A stretch of DNA of 32,332 bases from Gnetum montanum (lineage: Eukaryota; Streptophyta; Gnetopsida; Gnetales; Gnetaceae), in contig MNCI01017900.1 in NCBI GenBank assembly GCA_015680685.1, positions 923,734-956,065 on the forward strand, written 5' to 3'. This document shows positions 21,940 through 28,560 of this stretch, piece by piece (position 1 is the stretch's first letter; each line of letters opens with the position of its first letter). Under the pieces are notes generated by a model that saw nothing but the letters and a program-made list of their open reading frames with translations, did no database searches and had not been told where the DNA came from. The translations under genes and the position numbers were made by a program.

Positions 21940-21944
21940 CCATC
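21940..21944 (+). repeat. Target-site duplication of element B, left copy
   Basis: CCATC, repeated at 29663-29667. Confidence 0.92.
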
Positions 21945-21970
21945 TGATGAGACGCGGTTTACACTAGGCC

Positions 21971-22076
21971 GCGATATCGCGTACGCGATATCGCAGCCGA
22001 CGCAATATCGCATCCCATGCGATATCGCGTACGCGATATCGCGTCTTCTTCTGCGATATCGCGTACGTGATATCGC
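21971..22076 (+). repeat. U3 palindrome array of LTR B
   Basis: Seven copies of the 10-bp palindrome GCGATATCGC (two with one change), three pairs joined by GTAC so that each perfect pair is itself a 24-bp palindrome. Present also at 28587-28692, 4595-4683, 3233-3290 and 32068-32142. It sits just upstream of the TATA box, so it is a candidate enhancer or binding-site array. Confidence 0.9.
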
Positions 22077-22092
22077 GTCGCGCCGCCATATC

Positions 22093-22100
22093 TATAAATA
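22093..22100 (+). promoter_or_regulatory. TATA box of 5' LTR B
   Basis: TATAAATA; transcription should start about 25-35 bp downstream, near the ACTCCCTTC segment. Drives the genomic RNA of B. Confidence 0.8.
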
Positions 22101-22224
22101 AGAGGCGGCACTCCCTTCATTTCCCAAAATCCTGGCTAGTGTAGCGAAGCTCTGGCAGATTGATCACTCCAGAGTTAGAATTTTTCCCCATGTGCCCGCA
22201 GTAGGAGTCCTAGAGTGAACGGCT

Positions 22225-22767
22225 CTTTATTCGAGCAGCTTGTAACCTGAACCCAAGTTGTGTACGGCAATAAAGACGAACTTGTTTGGATAAACCTTGC
22301 AGCACGTGGTTTCATTTATTGCTTTCTTTCCTGCTTTCCTAGTGCGTTCAAGTACGACTTGATTACGAGCGTCTACGGACGTGTACGGCTAGTCAAGGAA
22401 TCGGCTGCTTGACGCAATGCATGAGTACGACTCAATTACGAGCATTGGATGCTTGGTAACCCAGTAGCGTATTCCAGGATTCTGCGCTTGGTAACTCCCG
22501 GGTCTAATGTGTACGGCTAGTTGAGGAATCGGCTGCTCATTGCTAGGCTAGATCGTGTGATAAGTACGACTTAGTTACGAGCACCCACGGGTGTGTACGG
22601 CTGGCTAAGGAATCGGCTGCTTATCACACGTAGGCTAAATAGGTGCCTCAGTACGACCACTTCGAGCACTTGCGTTACGTGTGGCGATCCCAGTAACGAT
22701 TAGCGTTTGGTAAGCTGCAGTTGCATAGTTCAGGGTGTGTCCGGCAAGTGGGAACGGATGCTGACGC
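22225..22767 (+). promoter_or_regulatory. R-U5 array of five related RNA hairpins (5' LTR B)
   Basis: Poly(A) hairpin 22225-22275: CTTTATT, CGAG, CAGCTTG, loop, CAAGTTG, TGTACGGC, AATAAAG. Module 1, 22344-22415: inner stem CTTGATTA/TAGTCAAG and tip CGTC-TACG-GACG. Module 2, 22414-22543: CTCAATTA/TAGTTGAG. Module 3, 22555-22629: outer stem GTGTGATAAG/CTTATCACAC (ten pairs), inner stem CTTAGTTA/TGGCTAAG, tip CACC-CACG-GGTG. Module 4, 22643-22767: CCACTT/AAGTGG. All have CGAG after the inner 5' strand and TGTACGGC (TGTCCGGC in module 4) before the inner 3' strand. Modules 1-4 also share GTACGA and GGAATCGGCTG-like outer loops. In the RNA this is the leader between the cap and the PBS. Confidence 0.7.
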
Positions 22768-23049
22768 TAGTTAATTTAGACTTAGATCTTAGTTAGAGTT
22801 AGTTTAGTTTTCTCAACCCTTTCTCCTGGTAGCATAGAAGATAAGCCGAAAATACCAAAAAAATCACATACCTCAGACTTGCTTAACCATACACCGTGAC
22901 ACATACAAGCAAGCCTGGGAAGACAACGAACGATTAACCCCAAGTGTTTCTTGTGGCGTTAAGGCATTTAGTCTGCGGAGTTCGACCGGATCGCGCGTGT
23001 ACGCTCGTATTCGTATGGTGGAGTGTAGGGGTACCTCGCCACTCATCAT

Positions 23050-23067
23050 TGGCGCCGTTGCCGGGGA
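23050..23067 (+). promoter_or_regulatory. Primer-binding site of element B (tRNA-Asp)
   Basis: TGGCGCCGTTGCCGGGGA, one base after the LTR, is the exact complement of the 3' end of plant tRNA-Asp including CCA. This primer is typical of the Athila lineage. Confidence 0.93.
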
Positions 23068-23194
23068 CTAAGTGTTTTTTCGCCAATTTAACATAAGGGA
23101 TATCACTCACATCGTTGTGAGCTTAAAACGAACCTTAGGGTTAATCAGTTAATCAAGAACATAAATAACGGTGAAAATTAGCACACCATTAGAA
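23068..23194 (+). other. Short leader between PBS and gag (element B)
   Basis: 127 bp; nothing recognised beyond the run into the gag start. Packaging signals would be expected here or in U5. Confidence 0.5.
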
Positions 23195-26100
23195 ATGGCT
23201 TCTTCTCATGCAATCAACTCACCTAAGGACAATACAGGAGAAAGTCAGGATCATACGCATAACCGAAATCAACCATGTCCTCAACAATCCAAAGTCACAT
23301 ATACTCATCCCGATGAGTATGTGCCGGATTTTACCTTTGTTTTCCATCAAGATGAGCAACTGCGGTGGAGAGACATGCAAGGTAACATCGTGTTACCCCC
23401 AGATCGATCCGCTCCCAACATGCTTTTCCGTGCCTTGGTACAGATTGGCATGCATGAGCTGTTCGCAGAATACGTTTTGGATGACCATGATACAAGGGAT
23501 TATCGTCCCACAAACGCCCAACGTATTCGGGATGCAAGGCAGGAGAGCCAACATTCACTATTGAAGGGCAAGGTTCCCCACGTCATTAGTGAAATAGGAG
23601 AAGAGGAACCCCTCACGATGGGTTTCTTAGAAAATGATGTTCCTCCTCCTCACTCTAGTGAAGAGGTTAGGCATCAGGGCCTTAGATCAACGATACATAT
23701 TCCAGGCTCTGATCCCCGTGAGCACCAGCTGTTCACGGCAGGGACAATCCCTTGCACTAATAACGGACTCGTTGATCGTCGCAACGGTCGGGATCGAAGC
23801 CGCCTAAGAGAAGGTAAGAAACATCACCGTGGTGATGGATCCCCTTCTTCTTCCCCTTCATCACATCATTCACCCTCTCCTTCCACATCTGGGCGCAGCC
23901 ACCATGAGCATAACGCGGAAAGTAAAGGTAGAAGAGATGAAATGCCTCGACAAGAAGGTCGAGAGGAGTTAGGACAAGGACAAGGACGTAGGGAGAATAG
24001 GGAACCACAACGTAGACATCACAGACGTCATGAAAGAGATGATCATGACGAACCCCTATTCGCAACCCGAAGTATGCTTGACATTAGAGAGGCAGTTAGG
24101 ATTCCCACAAGGCATTTGAAAGACAGTAGGATCAAGCGTTTGGATATAAATAATATCCCACGTTTTGAAGGGGGATACAACGCTGATCCTCAACATCATT
24201 TACAGGCATTCCACGACGCCTGTGCCTTGCAGAACATAGACAATGAGTGGCAGAAACTCAAGTTGTTCCCAAGGACACTCACTAAAGAAGCGGAAAGCTG
24301 GTACCGGTCCTTAGAACCGGAAACCATCAGGAGGTGGAGTACGATGCTCGAATTGTTCAACAACAAATATCAAACGTACTCCAGAGTGTCTAACTTGCGT
24401 AAGCAGATCCAAGGCTGGAAACAAGGAGCTCATGAATCCTTGGATGCTGCCATGGCCCGTTACTACACATTGCTACATCGTTGCCCGGGCCATGGGTACG
24501 CTAAGCGGGATCAACTTCGCCACCTCGTGGATGGGCTACGAAATGAAACGAGAAGAACTCTTGGGACTTACGCCCAAGGGAGACTCTCCCAACTAAGAGC
24601 CCATGAAGTTGAAGTATTGTTGGAACAAGTAGCGCAAGAAGAGGGTGAGCTACGGAAAAGAGAAAGTGCGGAGGAATACAACCGTGATCCCTCCCTTCGT
24701 AAGAAGGGAGTGAAATTCTGTGATGAGGAGGATGAGTCACCACTCGAAGAGTTGGTGAACAGGAAAACTGTGCCGATCCAAAAGTTAACAACGGAGGTAT
24801 CGGCTAAGGTAGACCAAATGTGGGATTCCTTAGACTCACGAATAGAAACAGTCCTGAAAATAGTAGAAGAGTCTAAGGATGAGCAAAGTAGTGATAAAAG
24901 CAAGAACATGCGGAGAAACTTTAACCCTGCACATAACAAGGGTAAGGGAAAAATCTCTAACTCCGATGAGGCTGAAAATTCTGATTCAGACAATGACGGT
25001 GGATGTGAGGTCTGCTATTATGACCATCCCAAGGGATGTTGTCCAATCATCTCACACCTGCAGGAGTCTGGGGTGTACACATTAAACCCAAGACTTAATC
25101 AACGGCAAACACCCAGAAGGTTACCTTATCCACAAGGTAACCCGAGGCAGTTCCACCAACCCTTGACGTATTATCCAAGTGGAACACCTCCGCAGCCCAT
25201 CGAGCAACATCAGCAGTGGCAATACCCACAGTCATGGGGGATGCCACAGCCAACACATCGATACCCTTACCGGCAGCCTGATCCTTATGGTTATTATGTG
25301 CAGCAGCCAGTTTCTCCAGGTGACGCTATGAGTCACACTCCACGCCGTCACTACTACGCTCGGGAGTACTTCAGAAGGACTCCTTCTCCTCCGGGAGACA
25401 TTCCACATTCTGTCCATCCTCTAACTCCACCCGCACCTTTTCCTCAAGTAGTTCCCATAACACCTCCTGCTCCAACAATGCAAGGGGAATTACCTACCCA
25501 ACCGCAGCAACGTCACGCCGCGAGATCTGTAAATATTCAGAGTGTAAATATCCAACCGGACACTAGTTCTGGCGATAACTGTACAAAAAAGAGACCCTTT
25601 TTCAGAACTAGGAGCCCGGATAGGCTCTCGCAACAACAAGCGGACGGGTATATGTATAGGCCTCTAACTACTAACACTTCGGAGCACCCTTCAGTCCAAG
25701 GGAATGTAACGCATACGGTTATGCTAACACATACCGTAACTGACTGGATCAAGGTAGGCCACCTTCCCAGGAAACTAACTGATCCTGGGAGTCCCTTTAT
25801 TCATTTGCAGATCGCTGGGAATGCACCACATCGAGCTCTTCTTGACTCAGGTTCCGGAGTCAACTTAATTTCGCGAAAGATGTATCACGCCTGGAACCTG
25901 CCCCAACTTAAGAAGAGCAACATCCAACTAGAGCTGGCAGACCAGTCCATCACTATTCCCTTGGGATTAGTGGAGGATGTTATTACCACTGTGTGTGGTT
26001 GGTCCTACCCAGCGGATTTCCTAGTGATCGATGTTAACAACAACGAAGGGGACTTCCCAATTATAATGGGAAGGGCATGGCTAAGCACAGTAGATGCATG

Positions 26101-26539
26101 CCTTAGGATCCGTGATCTTTCCTTGGAAATCTCCAAGATAAACATATGTGGAAAGATCGAGAAGAGGATAGTTCCATGCATCACATACAGTGATTCATCG
26201 GGTGATGACACGGAGGAAATGTCTCCATGTCACAGGTGTGCCCAGGAAACTCTGCAACAAAGATGCCTGTATGTAGCAACCACACAAGAAGAAGTAGACA
26301 CCCCGTGGTTGACAGCTTCTCATAAGAGCAAACAAATATGCATGGAACGAACTGAGGCAACTCATGCCAACAACCGTGGCATAGACACATTGGAACGTGA
26401 GCGTCGCCAACTTCCAACCCTGAATTTAAGATCATCAATTGGGAGAAGTTGGGCACTGCTTAGAAATTCAAATAGGCGCTCACTACTTCGGATCTCTCCC
26501 TCACAACTCAGTCATGGGGGAGATGGCCACCTATGCTAA
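23195..26539 (+). CDS. gag-pro: Gag-protease polyprotein of element B
   Basis: 1114 residues from ATG 23195 (MASSHA). The frame is open from 23171, but that codon is GTG; ATG 23195 has A at -3 and G at +4 and matches the start in element D. Domains: a conserved N-terminal block (about residues 45-120), a low-complexity charged stretch (about 195-290), the retrotransposon Gag domain (about 315-500, DPQHHL at 331), a CX2CX3HX4C knuckle-like motif (604-616), a proline/tyrosine/glutamine-rich spacer, and an aspartic protease (DSG at 884-886, FPIIMGRAWL about 75 residues later). The tail of about 120 residues ends GGDGHLC, out of step with the Athila linker of D, marking where pol was lost. The product should form the particle and cleave itself. 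Intact, with no stop or shift. Confidence 0.93.
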   Translation: MASSHAINSPKDNTGESQDHTHNRNQPCPQQSKVTYTHPDEYVPDFTFVFHQDEQLRWRDMQGNIVLPPDRSAPNMLFRALVQIGMHELFAEYVLDDHDTRDYRPTNAQRIRDARQESQHSLLKGKVPHVISEIGEEEPLTMGFLENDVPPPHSSEEVRHQGLRSTIHIPGSDPREHQLFTAGTIPCTNNGLVDRRNGRDRSRLREGKKHHRGDGSPSSSPSSHHSPSPSTSGRSHHEHNAESKGRRDEMPRQEGREELGQGQGRRENREPQRRHHRRHERDDHDEPLFATRSMLDIREAVRIPTRHLKDSRIKRLDINNIPRFEGGYNADPQHHLQAFHDACALQNIDNEWQKLKLFPRTLTKEAESWYRSLEPETIRRWSTMLELFNNKYQTYSRVSNLRKQIQGWKQGAHESLDAAMARYYTLLHRCPGHGYAKRDQLRHLVDGLRNETRRTLGTYAQGRLSQLRAHEVEVLLEQVAQEEGELRKRESAEEYNRDPSLRKKGVKFCDEEDESPLEELVNRKTVPIQKLTTEVSAKVDQMWDSLDSRIETVLKIVEESKDEQSSDKSKNMRRNFNPAHNKGKGKISNSDEAENSDSDNDGGCEVCYYDHPKGCCPIISHLQESGVYTLNPRLNQRQTPRRLPYPQGNPRQFHQPLTYYPSGTPPQPIEQHQQWQYPQSWGMPQPTHRYPYRQPDPYGYYVQQPVSPGDAMSHTPRRHYYAREYFRRTPSPPGDIPHSVHPLTPPAPFPQVVPITPPAPTMQGELPTQPQQRHAARSVNIQSVNIQPDTSSGDNCTKKRPFFRTRSPDRLSQQQADGYMYRPLTTNTSEHPSVQGNVTHTVMLTHTVTDWIKVGHLPRKLTDPGSPFIHLQIAGNAPHRALLDSGSGVNLISRKMYHAWNLPQLKKSNIQLELADQSITIPLGLVEDVITTVCGWSYPADFLVIDVNNNEGDFPIIMGRAWLSTVDACLRIRDLSLEISKINICGKIEKRIVPCITYSDSSGDDTEEMSPCHRCAQETLQQRCLYVATTQEEVDTPWLTASHKSKQICMERTEATHANNRGIDTLERERRQLPTLNLRSSIGRSWALLRNSNRRSLLRISPSQLSHGGDGHLC
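26508..26520 (+). promoter_or_regulatory. Internal polypurine-like site 1 (element B)
   Basis: TCAGTCATGGGGG, the same as the true polypurine tract but inside the end of the gag-protease ORF. Possible central plus-strand primer site or relic of the deletion that removed pol. Confidence 0.4.
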
Positions 26540-26559
26540 TCATATGGGGCCCTCAGTTC

Positions 26560-26705
26560 TTTTTCAGTTTTTGTTTTACACGTTTTTGTTTTACAACGTT
26601 TTTGTTTTTCACATTTTTGTTTTACAATTTCTTTAACTTTTCTAATTTTTGTTTTACAACTTTCTTTAACTTTTCTTGTTTTTGTTTTACAACATCGTTA
26701 TATTT
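26560..26705 (+). repeat. T-rich imperfect tandem repeat (element B)
   Basis: Units of TTTTTGTTTTACAA with TTCTTTAACTTTTCT, just after the stop codon; counterpart of 1290-1435. Confidence 0.7.
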
Positions 26706-26716
26706 TTCTATCTTTT

Positions 26717-26737
26717 TGTGTGTGTGTGTGTGTGTGT
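26717..26737 (+). repeat. TG dinucleotide microsatellite
   Basis: About ten TG units; about seven at the matching place in A (1440-1453). Confidence 0.8.
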
Positions 26738-27937
26738 CATCCATCATGTAAATTCGTCACCCAATAAGTGTTCGGGCCGATGGGATGAACTGTTTTTCAT
26801 TAATTGCTAATGTTTGGTTTTTACCTTTAAGTTACATTGTTGATACTAAGGTATGTTCTTTTGATATGGCAGGCAATGAGATCACTTCATCCATCCATCC
26901 ATCAAGTCTATGGTTTCCCTTGGCTTGGAAATGTACAGTTCCCTTCCAATAAGAACTTTAACGAACCGGTGACTGGGCATTTCTCAAACTAAGGACGGAC
27001 TCAAGGATTTGAAACGGGTGTGACTTCAAGGGAACTTGGTGCTCTTGTGTTGGTCTTTCACTTGGGTGCTTGGATGTTTTCTTCTTGGGTTTTCTTACCG
27101 TTCCGATGTAACCCAATAATCGGAAGCTGAGACAATAAAAATAAAGAAGTCTTTGCATGGTGTGGTCCCCACGCATAAAAACACAAAACAAAAAAAAGAA
27201 GAAAAAAAATGGAAAAACAGAAAAAAGAGAAGAAGAAAAAGCTAAAAAGCTAAAAGTGAGGATTCAAAGCACACCCCTTAGACGAAATAAAATTTGGGCT
27301 GCAAGCACTGGTTATGGAACCAAAGTGTTCCCTCTAACTAAGGCCCTTCTCGCTTCCCATTCTCTCTGTTGTTTCGTCGGAATGGTGGTGGCTTCTCGAA
27401 GTTGCATCCTTGTTACCCAAGTGGATGATTTAACCAACTGCATTGATGCGAAGTCACTGGAAGTGGTTGGTTTGAGCCCAGAGTTGGAATGAGATTCGCC
27501 AAGTCACATTAATCATGTAACACACAAGGGGCTGTACACCACCTTGTTCTTGGGATTCCATTCCACTTCTCTTCTTCCCATCCTTCTCTCCATTGTTCAC
27601 CTCATTGCCGGTTGTATCATTGTATATACTTTAGTTGATGCTTTGTTTTCTTTTTGGTAAATTCTTCCGGTTAAGACTTTAACTCTTGTTTCCAAAGGAC
27701 ATTCCCCGAGCCTACGGACTCTTTGAATGTGGGATTGTCAGGGCATTAAGGGCATGAGCCTGCTTTGGGGAGGACCCACTGACATTCCTATTTGGAACAT
27801 TAGTTAACTTCTTTTCCTTAACGTTTTGCAATTAATTAACATTTTTGTTCATTTCCATCATGACATCCTTTTTATCGATGCCATAGTTGTCCCTTTTTAC
27901 CTATCATTCCTATTCCTTTTCTCTCTCCATTCTAACG

Positions 27938-28046
27938 CTACCGGAGGTTCGCGATTAGTCATGGGGGTACGGGGCCTGATTTTTCGATTTTTATCCTAAG
28001 CCCCGGATTTTTTCGTTTTTCTTCCTAACCCCTATACCTTCGGTAG
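27938..28046 (+). repeat. Nested inverted repeat around an internal polypurine-like site (element B)
   Basis: Outer arms CTACCGGAGG (27938-27947) and CCTTCGGTAG (28037-28046), inner arms CGGGGC (27970-27975) and GCCCCG (28000-28005), with the site TAGTCATGGGGGTA (27956-27969) between. In A the outer arms (2605-2614, 2706-2715) pair perfectly. Transcribed, this could fold with the G run opposite the C run near 28028-28032. Confidence 0.6.
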
Positions 28047-28118
28047 TCATCATCTATATTTTCCCAGATCCATATCAGCCATACCACACCTTAGCCAGTG
28101 AACCTAAACCGAAGCAAG

Positions 28119-28178
28119 GTATGCTTTACTTAATGATTCAATTACCCTTGCTAATATATGATGGTGTTGTGTGTGCAG
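28119..28178 (+). other. Intron-like segment, 60 bp, upstream of ATGG (element B)
   Basis: Donor GCAAG|GTATGC, branch-like TTGCTAAT about 25 bases before the acceptor, TG-rich tract, acceptor TGTGCAG|ATGG. Positions, length and branch motif match A and, with different surrounding sequence, C (31280-31341). Suggests a spliced subgenomic RNA, as proposed for env-like ORFs of Athila elements; not proven. Confidence 0.55.
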
Positions 28179-28385
28179 ATGGCAATCATACAACAACAGA
28201 ATGGATCTGGAGCAGACACTTGGAATGGAGCAGCGCTGAAGCAGCATGCAAGGAGTGGAATTGATAATGCGCTTACAGATGGACAACGAAAGGCGCAATC
28301 TAGGCGTTGGCAGCAACAAGACTCTTCTTCTTTCTTCTCTTCTATTCTCTCTCCTCTTTTCTCTCAGCTGCCAACTGTGGCCTGA
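28179..28385 (+). CDS. Possible small ORF after the intron-like segment (element B)
   Basis: 68 residues from the ATG abutting the acceptor (MAIIQQQNG), rich in Q, A and S, with a hydrophobic end (SSILSPLF). Element A keeps the first 22 or so residues with few changes, then diverges and stops. No known domain, signal peptide or membrane segment of convincing length. May be the remnant of an env-like ORF or an accessory peptide; may also be noncoding. Confidence 0.3.
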   Translation: MAIIQQQNGSGADTWNGAALKQHARSGIDNALTDGQRKAQSRRWQQQDSSSFFSSILSPLFSQLPTVA

Positions 28386-28545
28386 TGTCATTGTAATAAG
28401 GTGTTCACCCATGTTGTCATGAACACCAGTTTTTGTCAAGTCTTGTAATAAAGACCGTTCACATGTCATCCCATTAGTTCCATTTTCCCTAATAATCCCA
28501 TACCTACCTGATATTATTGTAAGGAACTCGAGGACGAGTTTTCAT

Positions 28546-28560
28546 TCAGTCATGGGGGTA
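28546..28560 (+). promoter_or_regulatory. Polypurine tract of element B
   Basis: TCAGTCATGGGGGTA directly before the 3' LTR, preceded by CTCGAGGACGAGTT. Confidence 0.9.

Larger units (their letters stand above)
20373..21944 (+). pseudogene. gag pseudogene (element C)
   Basis: First ATG near 20373 (MSLS then stop). The conserved Gag block starts near 20585 (IQEAIRISRRH, FLGGYDLDPQHHLQDFHDA, KLNLFPTTLVGQAKIWYRSL) and matches 24080-24370 of B. At the N (20875) the alignment jumps about 190 bp, from ELFN to the HELQELIKSVAK part. The knuckle-like segment is QCNIFLYDQPKGQCPILSHL (near 21255-21315), with the first cysteine and the histidine lost. A proline-rich spacer follows until B interrupts at 21944. 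After B, no protease is found, so C either lost it or never had it. Confidence 0.75.
21945..23048 (+). repeat. 5' LTR of element B
   Basis: 1104 bp, ends TGATGAG and CTCATCA (perfect 7-bp inverted termini). U3 is only about 150 bp and largely made of palindromes (21971-22076). TATAAATA lies at 22093-22100 and AATAAA at 22269-22274; U5 is long, about 750 bp, with the hairpin array. Confidence 0.95.
26540..28545 (+). other. Noncoding 3' internal region of element B
   Basis: About 2 kb between the gag-protease stop and the polypurine tract. Holds a T-rich tandem repeat (26560-26705), a TG microsatellite (26717-26737), blocks shared with family C (26975-27037 and 27733-27785), nested inverted repeats (27938-28046), an intron-like segment (28119-28178) and a short ORF. 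Longer frames here differ from A by frameshifts. Conservation without reading frame suggests RNA-level function or regulatory use. Confidence 0.6.

Noticed and set aside
21945-22020. Hammerhead-ribozyme-like CTGATGAG at the LTR start (as in plant retrozymes)
   Set aside because: TGATGAG is the LTR terminus. I find no matching GAAA core and stems at the right spacing, and the other LTRs have different bases before TGATGAG.
22344-22767. Regularly spaced repeats suggesting a CRISPR-like or satellite array
   Set aside because: Units differ in length and sequence in a pairing-preserving way and lie inside LTRs of a plant retrotransposon; they are better read as RNA hairpins.
23171-23194. GTG at 23171 as start of Gag
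   Set aside because: Non-ATG start is unlikely in plants. ATG 23195 has a good initiation context and aligns with the start in D.
24501-24993. Open frames on the minus strand within gag of B
   Set aside because: Shadows of the strong plus-strand gag-protease frame.
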